Below are positions 1 through 5,394 of a DNA stretch of 5,394 nucleotides, one piece after another (the stretch's first letter is position 1; every line of letters begins with the position of its first letter). The DNA lies in contig DXCY01000186.1 in assembly GCA_019115725.1 (NCBI GenBank), positions 1 to 5,394 of the forward strand. Reading direction: 5' to 3'. The notes under the pieces are model-generated. The model searched no databases. It was not told the DNA's origin and saw only the letters and a list, made by a program, of their open reading frames with translations. This stretch comes from Candidatus Luteimonas excrementigallinarum. Its GTDB lineage: Bacteria; Pseudomonadota; Gammaproteobacteria; Xanthomonadales; Xanthomonadaceae. Made by a program: the position numbers and the translations under genes.

Positions 1-292
1 GAACATCGAGCGCTTCGAACGCGGCATCGTCCGTCGTGCCAAGCACGCGCCCGCCGAAGTCGGCCACGACCAGTCCGCCGGTATCGGCGGCCGCCACGAT
101 CCGGACGTCGGCCCCGTTCTGCTCGCCCAGCACCACCACGGCCTGGCTGGCCGCGCCGGTATCAAGCGAGGAAACAGCCTGGACCGGCACGGGTGCCAGC
201 GGCTCGGCACCGCCCGCTGAACCTGCCTGTCCGCAGCCGGCCAGTGCCACCAGCGTCAGCAGTGCAGCCGTCGACCTTGTTGGATATCGCAT
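1..292 (-). CDS. Lipoprotein, probable beta-propeller phytase (N-terminal part, cut by window edge)
   Basis: Reading the minus strand from ATG at 292-290 gives 97 open codons that run off the left edge. The first 20 residues form a lipoprotein signal: MRYPTRS, a hydrophobic stretch (AALLTLVALAG), then lipobox LAGC with Cys20 as the lipidated residue. Gly21 follows, not Asp, so outer-membrane sorting is expected. The start is backed by GGGGAG on the minus strand (plus 301-306), 8 bases upstream. Residues 63-97 contain VRIVAAADTGGLVVADFGG and then a FEALDV segment. This recalls the first blades of beta-propeller phytases (typically IIGTDK..GLxVYDLxG ... NNVDVR), but several usual residues are changed, as in the degenerate N-terminal domain of two-domain phytases. 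Such enzymes release phosphate from phytate with calcium. It is divergent from a TonB-dependent receptor, an arrangement known for proteobacterial phytases. The catalytic part is not visible, so another surface propeller lipoprotein is possible. Confidence 0.6.
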   Translation of the reverse strand, partial: MRYPTRSTAALLTLVALAGCGQAGSAGGAEPLAPVPVQAVSSLDTGAASQAVVVLGEQNGADVRIVAAADTGGLVVADFGGRVLGTTDDAAFEALDV

Positions 293-371
293 GCGCCTTG
301 CTCCCCGTTTCGCGCCGGCGCGGCAGTGGATGGCAGCTCCGGCGACGCAGTTGTGTGGTGACGACACCATG

Positions 372-387
372 GGGGACTTTACTCACA
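372..387. promoter_or_regulatory. Possible CRP/Clp-like site upstream of receptor gene
   Basis: GGGGA-CTTTAC-TCACA matches 8 of 10 bases of the CRP-family consensus TGTGA-N6-TCACA, with a perfect right half. Its centre lies about 66 bases upstream of the start point expected for the receptor promoter, a spacing compatible with class I activation. It also lies between the two divergent genes. A single good half-site is weak evidence. Confidence 0.25.
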
Positions 388-389
388 TT

Positions 390-405
390 TGCAAGATTTG
401 TTCTA
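390..405. promoter_or_regulatory. Operator-like motif copy A (upstream of receptor)
   Basis: TGCAA-GATTTG-TTCTA fits the pattern TGNAA-N6-TTC that recurs in both divergent promoter regions of this window. It lies 30 bases (about three helical turns) upstream of copy B, and the pair also shares TTTGTTC at the same relative position. It is proposed as a binding site for the RpiR-type regulator encoded at the right edge. This assignment is inference. Confidence 0.4.
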
Positions 406-411
406 TTTTAT

Positions 412-440
412 TTGACAACTGGAATTTTTGTTCGTACGTT
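412..440 (+). promoter_or_regulatory. Sigma-70-like promoter for the TonB-dependent receptor
   Basis: A perfect -35 box TTGACA at 412-417 is followed after 17 bases by TACGTT at 435-440, a weaker -10 box (3 of 6 to TATAAT). It sits in an AT-rich island within GC-rich DNA, about 65-70 bases before the receptor start codon. Operator-like copy B (420-435) fills the spacer, so a bound protein would be expected to block RNA polymerase. Confidence 0.55.
420..435. promoter_or_regulatory. Operator-like motif copy B (inside receptor promoter spacer)
   Basis: TGGAA-TTTTTG-TTCGT keeps the left half TGGAA and TTC of the right half of the palindrome TGGAA-N6-TTCCA seen intact at 5205-5220. It lies between the -35 and -10 boxes of the receptor promoter, the classic position for a repressor site. 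Confidence 0.5.
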
Positions 441-505
441 TCGGATGCGCTGCCGCCCCTCGGGGAATTTCGCGTGGCGCCACATTCTTGGGGAGGGATG
501 CAAAG

Positions 506-3103
506 ATGCGGACGCTACGTAGAAGTGCGTTATTCAGGGCCCTGCTACTCACCCAGTGCGCGCTGGTACCGGCAGGCGTTGCGTTCGCGCAGCAGGCCGA
601 TCCGCCGGGCCAGGTGCTCCCTGCGGACAATGCCGTGGACTTGGACGGGATCACTGTCACCGGTCGCCGGGCCGCCGACCGCCAGGCGATCGACGACAAG
701 CGCTACTCGGACAGTCAGGTCGACACCATTCGCGCCGACGACGTCGGCCGCCTGCCCGACCAGAACGTTGCCGAGGCGGTCCGCCGCCTGCCGGGGGTCT
801 CGGTCAGCAACGACCAGGGCGAAGGCAGGTACCTGACCGTGCGCGGGGTATCCCCCGACCTGTTGAACGTGACGCTCGATGGCCAGACCGCAGCGGCGCC
901 GGAGCCGGACGGCCGGCAGGTCAAGCTGGACGACATCCCGTCGGCCCTGATCGGCGCTGTCACGGTGATCAAGACGCTGACACCGGACCTGGATGCCAAC
1001 GCCATTGCCGGCCAGGTCAACATCGAAACGGTGAGCGCTTTCGACCGTGACGGCTTCTTCGGCTCGGCCAAGGCCGTCTATGGCTACTACGACATGAACA
1101 GCGAAAACCCCACGGAGTTCGACCTGTCCGCCGGCGGGCGCTTCGGCCCGGACCGCCAGTTCGGGGCCGTAATTGCCCTCAACCATTCCGACCGCCGGAT
1201 CGGCTCGCAGCAGTTCGCCGGGTCTGAAGACTGGATGGACATCAATGGCCAGGAGGTCCCGGAGGAATTCGCATTGCGGCATTACCAGCCGCATCGCCAG
1301 CGCTCCGGCGCGGTGGCAAACTTCGACTGGCGCCCGAACGACCAGACGGCCATGTTTCTGCGGCTGCTGCATTCGGTCTACAAGGACAGCGAACTCAGGC
1401 AGCACTTCGGCTTCGAGATGCCGGACGACGAGGACGATTACCTGTCCCAGTCGGCATCCGGCGGAACGTTCGGCGACGGCGGCCGGGGCGAGCGCCGCGT
1501 CCGCCTGAGGCGCGAGGACACCAGCACGACCTCGGCCTCCGCCGGCGGCGAGTTCAAGTTCGGCGAATACAACGATTACATCCTCAATGTCGAAAGCACC
1601 TACTCCCAGGCCAGGAAGCGCGACCCCCGACGCAACGAATGGACCTACCGGACAGGCTCGAACCTGGCCGGCAGCTATGACCTCGACCAGGGCCCCTTCC
1701 GGATTTCTCCCGAAGAAGCCGCGTACGATCCATCCAACTACCGGGCCTACCAGGTCCGCTACGGCAGCCGCGCCGCAGACGAAGACCTGTTCCAGGCCCG
1801 AGTGGACTTCCAGATGCCAATCCAGGTGGGCGACCACTCATGGCTCAAGTTCGGGGCCAAGTACCTGGATCGCGACAAGACCAACGACGAGGACCGCGAC
1901 ACCTGGCGCATGGGTGGTAGCGGCTCGCTGACGCTTGACCAGGCGTTTGGCGGGAACCTGGGGCCGGTGTTCACCGGTGACCGGTACGGACCGGCGACCG
2001 ACCATTACGCCGGCGACTCCTACTTCAACGCCAACCAGGCTCACTTCAACTACCGCGATGAAGATTCACTGGCTGATTCGCTGGCCGCCGACTATCACAT
2101 CGAGGAGCAGATCACCGCTGCCTATGTGATGACGAACATGCAGTTCGGCGACTTCACGCTGATCCCGGGCGTCCGCGGCGAGCGCACGCAGACCCGTTTC
2201 GCCGCCAAGAACATCACTCCTGGATCAACCCTTGGCCAGGGCTTCGACTCGTTCGGCAACAACAGCTACACGGACTGGTTCCCCAGCGTGAACGTGCGCT
2301 ACGACGTCGGTGAGAACCTCGTGCTGCGCGCCGCGGCGACCACCGCCATCGGCCGGCCCAATTACGAAGACGTCGCGCCCTATACCAATATTGAAGACCG
2401 GGGCGGAGGCGCGTTCCGCGTCACCATGGGCAATGCTGAACTGGAGGCATTGAAATCCACCAACCTGGACCTCGCGGTCGAATATTACGTTGGCAACCGG
2501 GGGCTGTTGTCGGCCGCGGCCTTCTACAAGGACATCGACAATCCTATCTTCTGGTCCCGTGAAACCGTGCTCGGCGGAGAGTTCGCCGGACTTGTCCTCG
2601 AGGAAGCCGACGTGCGACGGCCGATCAACGCCACCGAAGCCAAGGTATCGGGCGTGGAGTTCAACGCCCAGTACGAGCTCAGCTTCCTGCCCGCTCCGTT
2701 TGACGGGCTAAGCATCGGAACCAGCCTGACGTTCGTAGACTCCGAAGCGACCGGAGTTCCCGGGCGCGCCGACAAGGTTCCCCTGACCACCCAGTCCGAC
2801 CGCGTCGGCTCGGCCCAGCTGAGTTATGAAAAAGGCGCGCTGTCCGCGCGGATCGCATACACGTACCGCTCGGAAATGTTGCACGAAGTCGGCGAGAGCC
2901 CGGACACCGACCTGTATACGGACACCTTCCGCCAGTGGGATGCGCGCGTCGCATACCGGATCGGCCAGGCCGTCACCGTGTTCCTGGAAGGCAGCAACAT
3001 CAATGACGCCGCTTTCAGGCAATATTTCGGCCGTCGCGACCACCTGTCGGAAGAGGAGCGCTACGGCTGGTCGGCGCGGGTGGGCGTACAGGTGAGCTTC
3101 TGA
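506..3103 (+). CDS. TonB-dependent outer-membrane receptor
   Basis: This 865-residue protein is a complete TonB-dependent receptor, which imports a scarce ligand across the outer membrane using TonB/ExbBD energy. Residues 1-28 are a Sec signal peptide (MRTLRRSALF..., cleavage likely after AFA at 26-28). Residues 47-55 (DGITVTGRR) look like a TonB box. The plug follows at about 65-175, with RLPDQNVAEAVRRLPGVSV, YLTVRGV and the TPDLDANAIAGQVNIE segment typical of the Xanthomonas/Caulobacter receptor subtype. The rest is a beta-barrel; GRPNYEDVAPY (616-626) is another hallmark, and the chain ends in Phe (VGVQVSF), as outer-membrane barrels do. There is no STN or carboxypeptidase-like extension. 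ATG 506 is chosen because GGGGAGGG (490-497) precedes it and the signal peptide starts there; the in-frame TTG at 428 lies inside the promoter. The ligand is unknown. Divergence from a phytase-like lipoprotein and nearby inositol dehydrogenases suggest an inositol phosphate or inositol compound, but siderophore or sugar receptors look alike. Confidence 0.95.
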   Translation: MRTLRRSALFRALLLTQCALVPAGVAFAQQADPPGQVLPADNAVDLDGITVTGRRAADRQAIDDKRYSDSQVDTIRADDVGRLPDQNVAEAVRRLPGVSVSNDQGEGRYLTVRGVSPDLLNVTLDGQTAAAPEPDGRQVKLDDIPSALIGAVTVIKTLTPDLDANAIAGQVNIETVSAFDRDGFFGSAKAVYGYYDMNSENPTEFDLSAGGRFGPDRQFGAVIALNHSDRRIGSQQFAGSEDWMDINGQEVPEEFALRHYQPHRQRSGAVANFDWRPNDQTAMFLRLLHSVYKDSELRQHFGFEMPDDEDDYLSQSASGGTFGDGGRGERRVRLRREDTSTTSASAGGEFKFGEYNDYILNVESTYSQARKRDPRRNEWTYRTGSNLAGSYDLDQGPFRISPEEAAYDPSNYRAYQVRYGSRAADEDLFQARVDFQMPIQVGDHSWLKFGAKYLDRDKTNDEDRDTWRMGGSGSLTLDQAFGGNLGPVFTGDRYGPATDHYAGDSYFNANQAHFNYRDEDSLADSLAADYHIEEQITAAYVMTNMQFGDFTLIPGVRGERTQTRFAAKNITPGSTLGQGFDSFGNNSYTDWFPSVNVRYDVGENLVLRAAATTAIGRPNYEDVAPYTNIEDRGGGAFRVTMGNAELEALKSTNLDLAVEYYVGNRGLLSAAAFYKDIDNPIFWSRETVLGGEFAGLVLEEADVRRPINATEAKVSGVEFNAQYELSFLPAPFDGLSIGTSLTFVDSEATGVPGRADKVPLTTQSDRVGSAQLSYEKGALSARIAYTYRSEMLHEVGESPDTDLYTDTFRQWDARVAYRIGQAVTVFLEGSNINDAAFRQYFGRRDHLSEEERYGWSARVGVQVSF

Positions 3104-3110
3104 TCCATCC

Positions 3111-3130
3111 TGATGGGCGCGTGCCCATCA
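3111..3130. other. Perfect 8-bp inverted repeat after receptor gene
   Basis: TGATGGGC, a 4-base GCGT loop, and GCCCATCA form a perfect hairpin 8 bases past the receptor stop codon. No T-run follows on either strand, so it is not by itself an intrinsic terminator. It may protect the 3' end of the receptor transcript or assist the terminator just downstream. Confidence 0.5.
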
Positions 3131-3137
3131 TCCTTTC

Positions 3138-3168
3138 AAGGGCGGCTCCTGGGGAGCCGCCTTTTTTT
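3138..3168 (+). terminator. Rho-independent terminator of the receptor gene
   Basis: GGCGGCTCC (3141-3149) pairs perfectly with GGAGCCGCC (3153-3161) around a 3-base loop, and seven T residues follow (3162-3168). AAG at 3138-3140 can extend pairing into the T-run. The polarity suits plus-strand transcription. Read on the minus strand the stem is followed by CTTGAAAGG with no T-tract, so the convergent dehydrogenase operon has no clear intrinsic terminator here. Confidence 0.9.
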
Positions 3169-3179
3169 GGTTTTCCGGC

Positions 3180-4160
3180 TCACAGCCGCACCACTTCCCC
3201 GCTGGCCATCGACCGGGCCGCTGCTTCGGCCAGCGCCAGCGCGGCTACCCCGTCGGCGTAGCCCACCGCCGGGGCGGCGCCGGTGGCGAGCATGTCGGCG
3301 AAATGCTCCATCTCCGCGCGGTAGGCCTGCGCGTAGCGGTCAAGGAAGAAGTTCTGCAGGCGGTCGGCGCTCGAGCCGCCCTCGGTGAACACCTGCACGG
3401 TGCTTTCACGCACGTTGTCGGCGCAGACCATGCCGGCCGATGCGTAAGCCTCGATACGCTGGTCGTAGCCATAGCCGCTGCGGCGGGAGTTGGCGATCAC
3501 GCACAGCCGCCCCGAAGCCGTCCTGAGCAGGGTGCGCGCCGTATCCACATCGCCAAGCCGACCGATCTCAGGATCCACCAGGCAGCTTCCGGTTGCATAG
3601 ACCTCCACCGGCTCTTCGCCCAGCAGCCAGCGGGCCATGTCGAAGTCGTGGATGGCCATGTCCTTGAACAGGCCGCCGGAGACAGCCACGTACGACGGCG
3701 GCGGCGGCGCCGGGTCGTTCGAGGTGATCTGCAGGCTTTCGATCGTGCCAATCCCGCCTTCGTCCAGCTTCGCCTTGAGCGCGCGGAAGTTCGGGTCGAA
3801 GCGCCGGTTGAAGGCCAGCAGCAGGCGCGCGCCCTCCAGCGTCGGGGCCGCCGAGCGGGCGCGCTGCAGGTCCTGGTCGATGGGCTTTTCGCAGAACACG
3901 GCCTTGCCGGCCGCGATCGCCTGCATGCTGTAGTCCAGGTGGGTGTCGGTGGAACTGGCCACGACCACGCCGGCGATGCCCGGATCGGCGATCACCTCCT
4001 CCAGCGTGCGCACGGCCGCACCCCACTCGCCGGCCAGCGCCTGCGCCGACGCCTCCACCGGGTCCACCACCGCTGCCAGCTCCAGGGCCGGATGCAGCGC
4101 CGCGTTCCTTGCATGGATCCGGCCGATGCGGCCGGCGCCAATCAGGGCAATCCTGAACAT
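3180..4160 (-). CDS. iolG: Gfo/Idh/MocA oxidoreductase, inositol 2-dehydrogenase type (second gene of pair)
   Basis: This cytoplasmic NAD(P)-dependent dehydrogenase of 326 residues has the usual family length. It is expected to oxidise myo-inositol (or an isomer) to 2-keto-inositol, the first step of inositol catabolism. Residues 1-120 form a Rossmann fold: GAGRIG at 8-13, acidic D33 ending strand 2 (VVD), and ASSTDTH at 68-74. EKP (91-93) supplies Lys92. Asp167 and His171 in KDMAIHDFDMARWL complete the Lys/Asp/His catalytic set equivalent to Lys97/Asp172/His176 of Bacillus IolG, as I recall those numbers. SCLVDPEIGRLGDVDTART (192-210) and YGYDQRIE (230-237) are blocks I associate with IolG-clade proteins. 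The start codon directly abuts the upstream gene's stop (TGAATG), with GGAG just before, so translational coupling is likely. Relatives acting on scyllo-inositol or other polyols cannot be excluded. Confidence 0.85.
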   Translation of the reverse strand: MFRIALIGAGRIGRIHARNAALHPALELAAVVDPVEASAQALAGEWGAAVRTLEEVIADPGIAGVVVASSTDTHLDYSMQAIAAGKAVFCEKPIDQDLQRARSAAPTLEGARLLLAFNRRFDPNFRALKAKLDEGGIGTIESLQITSNDPAPPPPSYVAVSGGLFKDMAIHDFDMARWLLGEEPVEVYATGSCLVDPEIGRLGDVDTARTLLRTASGRLCVIANSRRSGYGYDQRIEAYASAGMVCADNVRESTVQVFTEGGSSADRLQNFFLDRYAQAYRAEMEHFADMLATGAAPAVGYADGVAALALAEAAARSMASGEVVRL

Positions 4161-5159
4161 TCAGCTCCACTCCCGAAGATTGATCGTGCGCCCGCCTTCG
4201 GCCGACGCCTGGCAGGCCTGCGCCAGCACCAGCGCGGCGAGCCCGTCGGCAAAACCGGTGCGCGGCTGTGCCCTGCCGTGCGCGACCTCGCAGAAATGCG
4301 CCATCTGGTTGCGATAGGAGTCCACGTACCGGTCGACGAACGAGCCTGCGATCGGGGCCACAGCCTCGCCGGCTTCGGTAAGCGTACGCACCGTGTTGTG
4401 CGCCGGGTTGCCCGCGGCCAGCATGCCGCGCGAGCCGAACGCCTCCACCCGCTGGTCGTAGCCGCAGCCGCTGCGGCGGGTGTTGGAGATCACGCACAGG
4501 CGCCCGGAAACGGTCTTGAGCACGGTGCGCGCAGTGTCCACGTCGCCAAGCCGGCCGATCTCGGGATCCACCAGGCAGCTTGCCGCGGTGAACAGCTCGG
4601 CCGGCTCCTCGCCCAGCAGCCAGCGCGCCAGGTCCAGGTCATGGATGGTGAAGTCCTTGAACAGCCCGCCGCTGGTCGGGATGAAGCCGGCCGGCGGCGC
4701 CGCAGGATCGTGGTTGACGATGTGCAGGCTTTCCAGGCTGCCGATGGCACCGCTGTCCAGCTGCCGCTTGAGGGCGAGGAAGTGCGGGTCGTAGCGGCGG
4801 TTGAAACCGAGCACGAAGCGCGCGCCTTCAAACCTGGGCAGCGCCCGCCGCGCCCGCTCCGGATCCAGGTCCACCGGCTTCTCGCAGAACACCGCTTTGC
4901 CTTTCTCCAGCGCGGCCAGCGACTGCTCCAGGTGGCGGTCGGTGGAGCTGCACACCAGCACCCCGCCGATCTGCGGATCGTCCAGGGCATGTCCCAGCGT
5001 GGCCACCGCGGCGCCGGTCCGGGCCGCCATGGCCCGGGCAAGGTCCTCGCGCGGATCCACCACGTACTTCACCCGCAGCCCGGGGCTGCGCGCGGCATTG
5101 GGGCCGTGGACCTGGCCCATCCTCCCGGCTCCGATCAACGCGATATCCAGGTGCGACAT
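4161..5159 (-). CDS. iolG: Gfo/Idh/MocA oxidoreductase, inositol 2-dehydrogenase type (first gene of pair)
   Basis: This is a 332-residue paralogue of the following gene, aligning without gaps at an offset of two residues. GAGRMG at 10-15 is the nucleotide-binding loop, and EKP at 93-95 supplies Lys94. Asp169 and His173 in KDFTIHDLDLARWL complete the catalytic Lys/Asp/His set. The IolG-type block (194-212) is identical in both proteins, while the later motif reads CGYDQRVE with Cys232 where the partner has Tyr230. ATG 5159 is preferred over the longer in-frame start at 5204: GGGGAG lies 8 bases upstream, residues before MSHLDIALIGAG show no family similarity, and the longer start would overlap operator-like copy C. 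Transcription probably starts in the region shared with the divergent regulator; TACAAT on the minus strand (5228-5233) is a good -10 candidate but lacks a clear -35. Two active-looking copies suggest different inositol stereoisomers or cofactors, an inference only. Confidence 0.85.
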   Translation of the reverse strand: MSHLDIALIGAGRMGQVHGPNAARSPGLRVKYVVDPREDLARAMAARTGAAVATLGHALDDPQIGGVLVCSSTDRHLEQSLAALEKGKAVFCEKPVDLDPERARRALPRFEGARFVLGFNRRYDPHFLALKRQLDSGAIGSLESLHIVNHDPAAPPAGFIPTSGGLFKDFTIHDLDLARWLLGEEPAELFTAASCLVDPEIGRLGDVDTARTVLKTVSGRLCVISNTRRSGCGYDQRVEAFGSRGMLAAGNPAHNTVRTLTEAGEAVAPIAGSFVDRYVDSYRNQMAHFCEVAHGRAQPRTGFADGLAALVLAQACQASAEGGRTINLREWS

Positions 5160-5203
5160 GCGGTCAACTCCCCTGCGCCCGGCGGCGCACGCCGGACCCG
5201 ACA

Positions 5204-5232
5204 TTGGAACTAATTTTCCAGATCGTTATTGT
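5204..5232 (+). promoter_or_regulatory. Probable promoter of the RpiR-like regulator gene
   Basis: TTGGAA (5204-5209, 4 of 6 to TTGACA) and TATTGT (5227-5232, 4 of 6 to TATAAT) are 17 bases apart, in an AT-rich patch about 85 bases before the regulator's start codon. Operator-like copy C covers the -35 side and copy D overlaps the -10 end, which would allow autorepression. A minus-strand TACAAT at 5228-5233 overlaps it and may serve the dehydrogenase operon. Confidence 0.4.
5205..5220. promoter_or_regulatory. Operator-like palindrome copy C (best match)
   Basis: TGGAA-CTAATT-TTCCA has perfect 5-base inverted half-sites around a 6-base spacer. A GGAA-N6-TTCC type palindrome is, from memory, the kind of site described for RpiR-family IolR in alphaproteobacteria. 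It lies between the regulator gene and the dehydrogenase operon, 45 bases upstream of the latter's start codon. Confidence 0.6.
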
Positions 5233-5245
5233 AATAGAATTTCCA
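5230..5245. promoter_or_regulatory. Operator-like motif copy D
   Basis: TGTAA-TAGAAT-TTCCA matches copy C in 9 of the 10 half-site positions and is centred 25 bases from it. It overlaps the -10 candidates on both strands. A further lone TTCCA half-site follows at 5260-5264. Confidence 0.5.
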
Positions 5246-5316
5246 CTAATTTGCGCCCGTTCCATTCTTGCTTGAAGGTCCGGGTAACGAGCGATCACAC
5301 CTTCCAGGAGCGGCCC

Positions 5317-5394
5317 ATGGCCCAACCCCCGACGACCCCTCCGGCAAGCGCTGACGAACTGCGCGCGGCCATCCTTGCCCGCTACGACTCCCTG
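5317..5394 (+). CDS. Probable RpiR/MurR-family transcriptional regulator, IolR-like (N-terminus, cut by window edge)
   Basis: ATG at 5317 opens a frame of 26 codons to the window edge, preceded by AGGAG at 5306-5310 with 6 bases of spacing. After a Pro/Thr-rich tail the sequence reads DELRAAILARYDSL (residues 13-26), which closely resembles the opening helix of RpiR-type helix-turn-helix regulators. The LRAAIxARYDSL form is one I associate with proteobacterial inositol regulators of this family. Such proteins bind DNA by this N-terminal domain and sense a sugar or inositol phosphate through a C-terminal SIS domain, not visible here. It is divergent from two inositol dehydrogenase genes with a palindromic motif between them, which fits a local regulator. 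Only 26 residues support the call, so the family is likely but not certain. Confidence 0.65.
   Translation, partial: MAQPPTTPPASADELRAAILARYDSL

Noticed and set aside
428..505. An upstream TTG start for the receptor that would add 26 residues
   Set aside because: The codon lies within the predicted promoter spacer, has no ribosome binding site, and would place extra residues before a well-formed signal peptide that starts at 506.
36..836. A 266-codon open frame on the plus strand spanning the left intergenic region
   Set aside because: It crosses the receptor promoter and ribosome binding site and enters the receptor gene in another frame. Its composition is low-complexity Pro/Ser/Thr/Arg, and it is antisense to the lipoprotein gene.
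545..1837. A 430-codon open frame on the minus strand, inside the receptor gene
   Set aside because: It is fully antisense to the receptor, which has a clear signal peptide, plug and barrel. The translation shows no domain and is typical of a codon-bias shadow.
3531..3587. A 57-base segment about 91% identical to 4524-4580, considered as recent gene conversion between the paralogues
   Set aside because: The five differences are all at third codon positions and the encoded block is one strongly conserved in IolG-type proteins. Selection on the protein plus shared codon bias explains it without recent conversion.
5160..5204. A 15-residue N-terminal extension of the first dehydrogenase
   Set aside because: The extension has no family similarity and overlaps the regulatory region, while the internal ATG at 5159 has a good ribosome binding site and begins just before the nucleotide-binding fold.
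3303..5213. A 636-codon open frame on the plus strand, opposite the two dehydrogenase genes
   Set aside because: It is antisense to two well-supported genes with family motifs. Its translation is rich in Arg, His, Ala and Gly with no recognisable domain, and the tandem paralogues make it repeat itself. Long antisense frames are expected in GC-rich DNA with strong codon bias.

Overview
This 5.4 kb window is GC-rich with strongly G/C-ending codons. It reads as bacterial DNA from a Gram-negative organism, because it encodes an outer-membrane TonB-dependent receptor and a lipoprotein. The receptor resembles the subtype expanded in Xanthomonadaceae/Lysobacteraceae and Caulobacter-like bacteria. 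A Lysobacter/Luteimonas/Xanthomonas-type host is my best guess, but this is inferred from style only.

Layout. (1) Positions 1-292, minus strand: the first 97 codons of a lipoprotein whose visible part resembles the start of a beta-propeller phytase; it runs off the left edge. (2) Positions 293-505: a divergent regulatory region with an AT-rich core (about 381-440). It holds a strong sigma-70-like promoter and two copies of a degenerate TGNAA-N6-TTC motif. (3) Positions 506-3103, plus strand: a complete 865-residue TonB-dependent receptor, followed by an intrinsic terminator. (4) Positions 3180-5159, minus strand: two tandem Gfo/Idh/MocA oxidoreductases of the inositol 2-dehydrogenase type. 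They abut as TGAATG and are about half identical by eye. (5) Positions 5160-5316: a second divergent regulatory region with two more copies of the same motif. (6) Position 5317 to the right edge, plus strand: the first 26 codons of what looks like an RpiR-family (IolR-like) regulator.

Together these suggest a phytate/inositol scavenging locus. A surface-anchored phytase would strip phosphate from phytate, the receptor would take an inositol phosphate or related ligand across the outer membrane, and the two dehydrogenases would oxidise inositol isomers to inososes. The RpiR-type protein would control the genes by binding the motif found in both divergent promoter regions. The dehydrogenase calls and the receptor family are well supported. 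The phytase and regulator calls rest on short partial sequences. The receptor ligand and the common regulon are inference. No RNA genes, CRISPR arrays, insertion sequences or attachment sites were seen.
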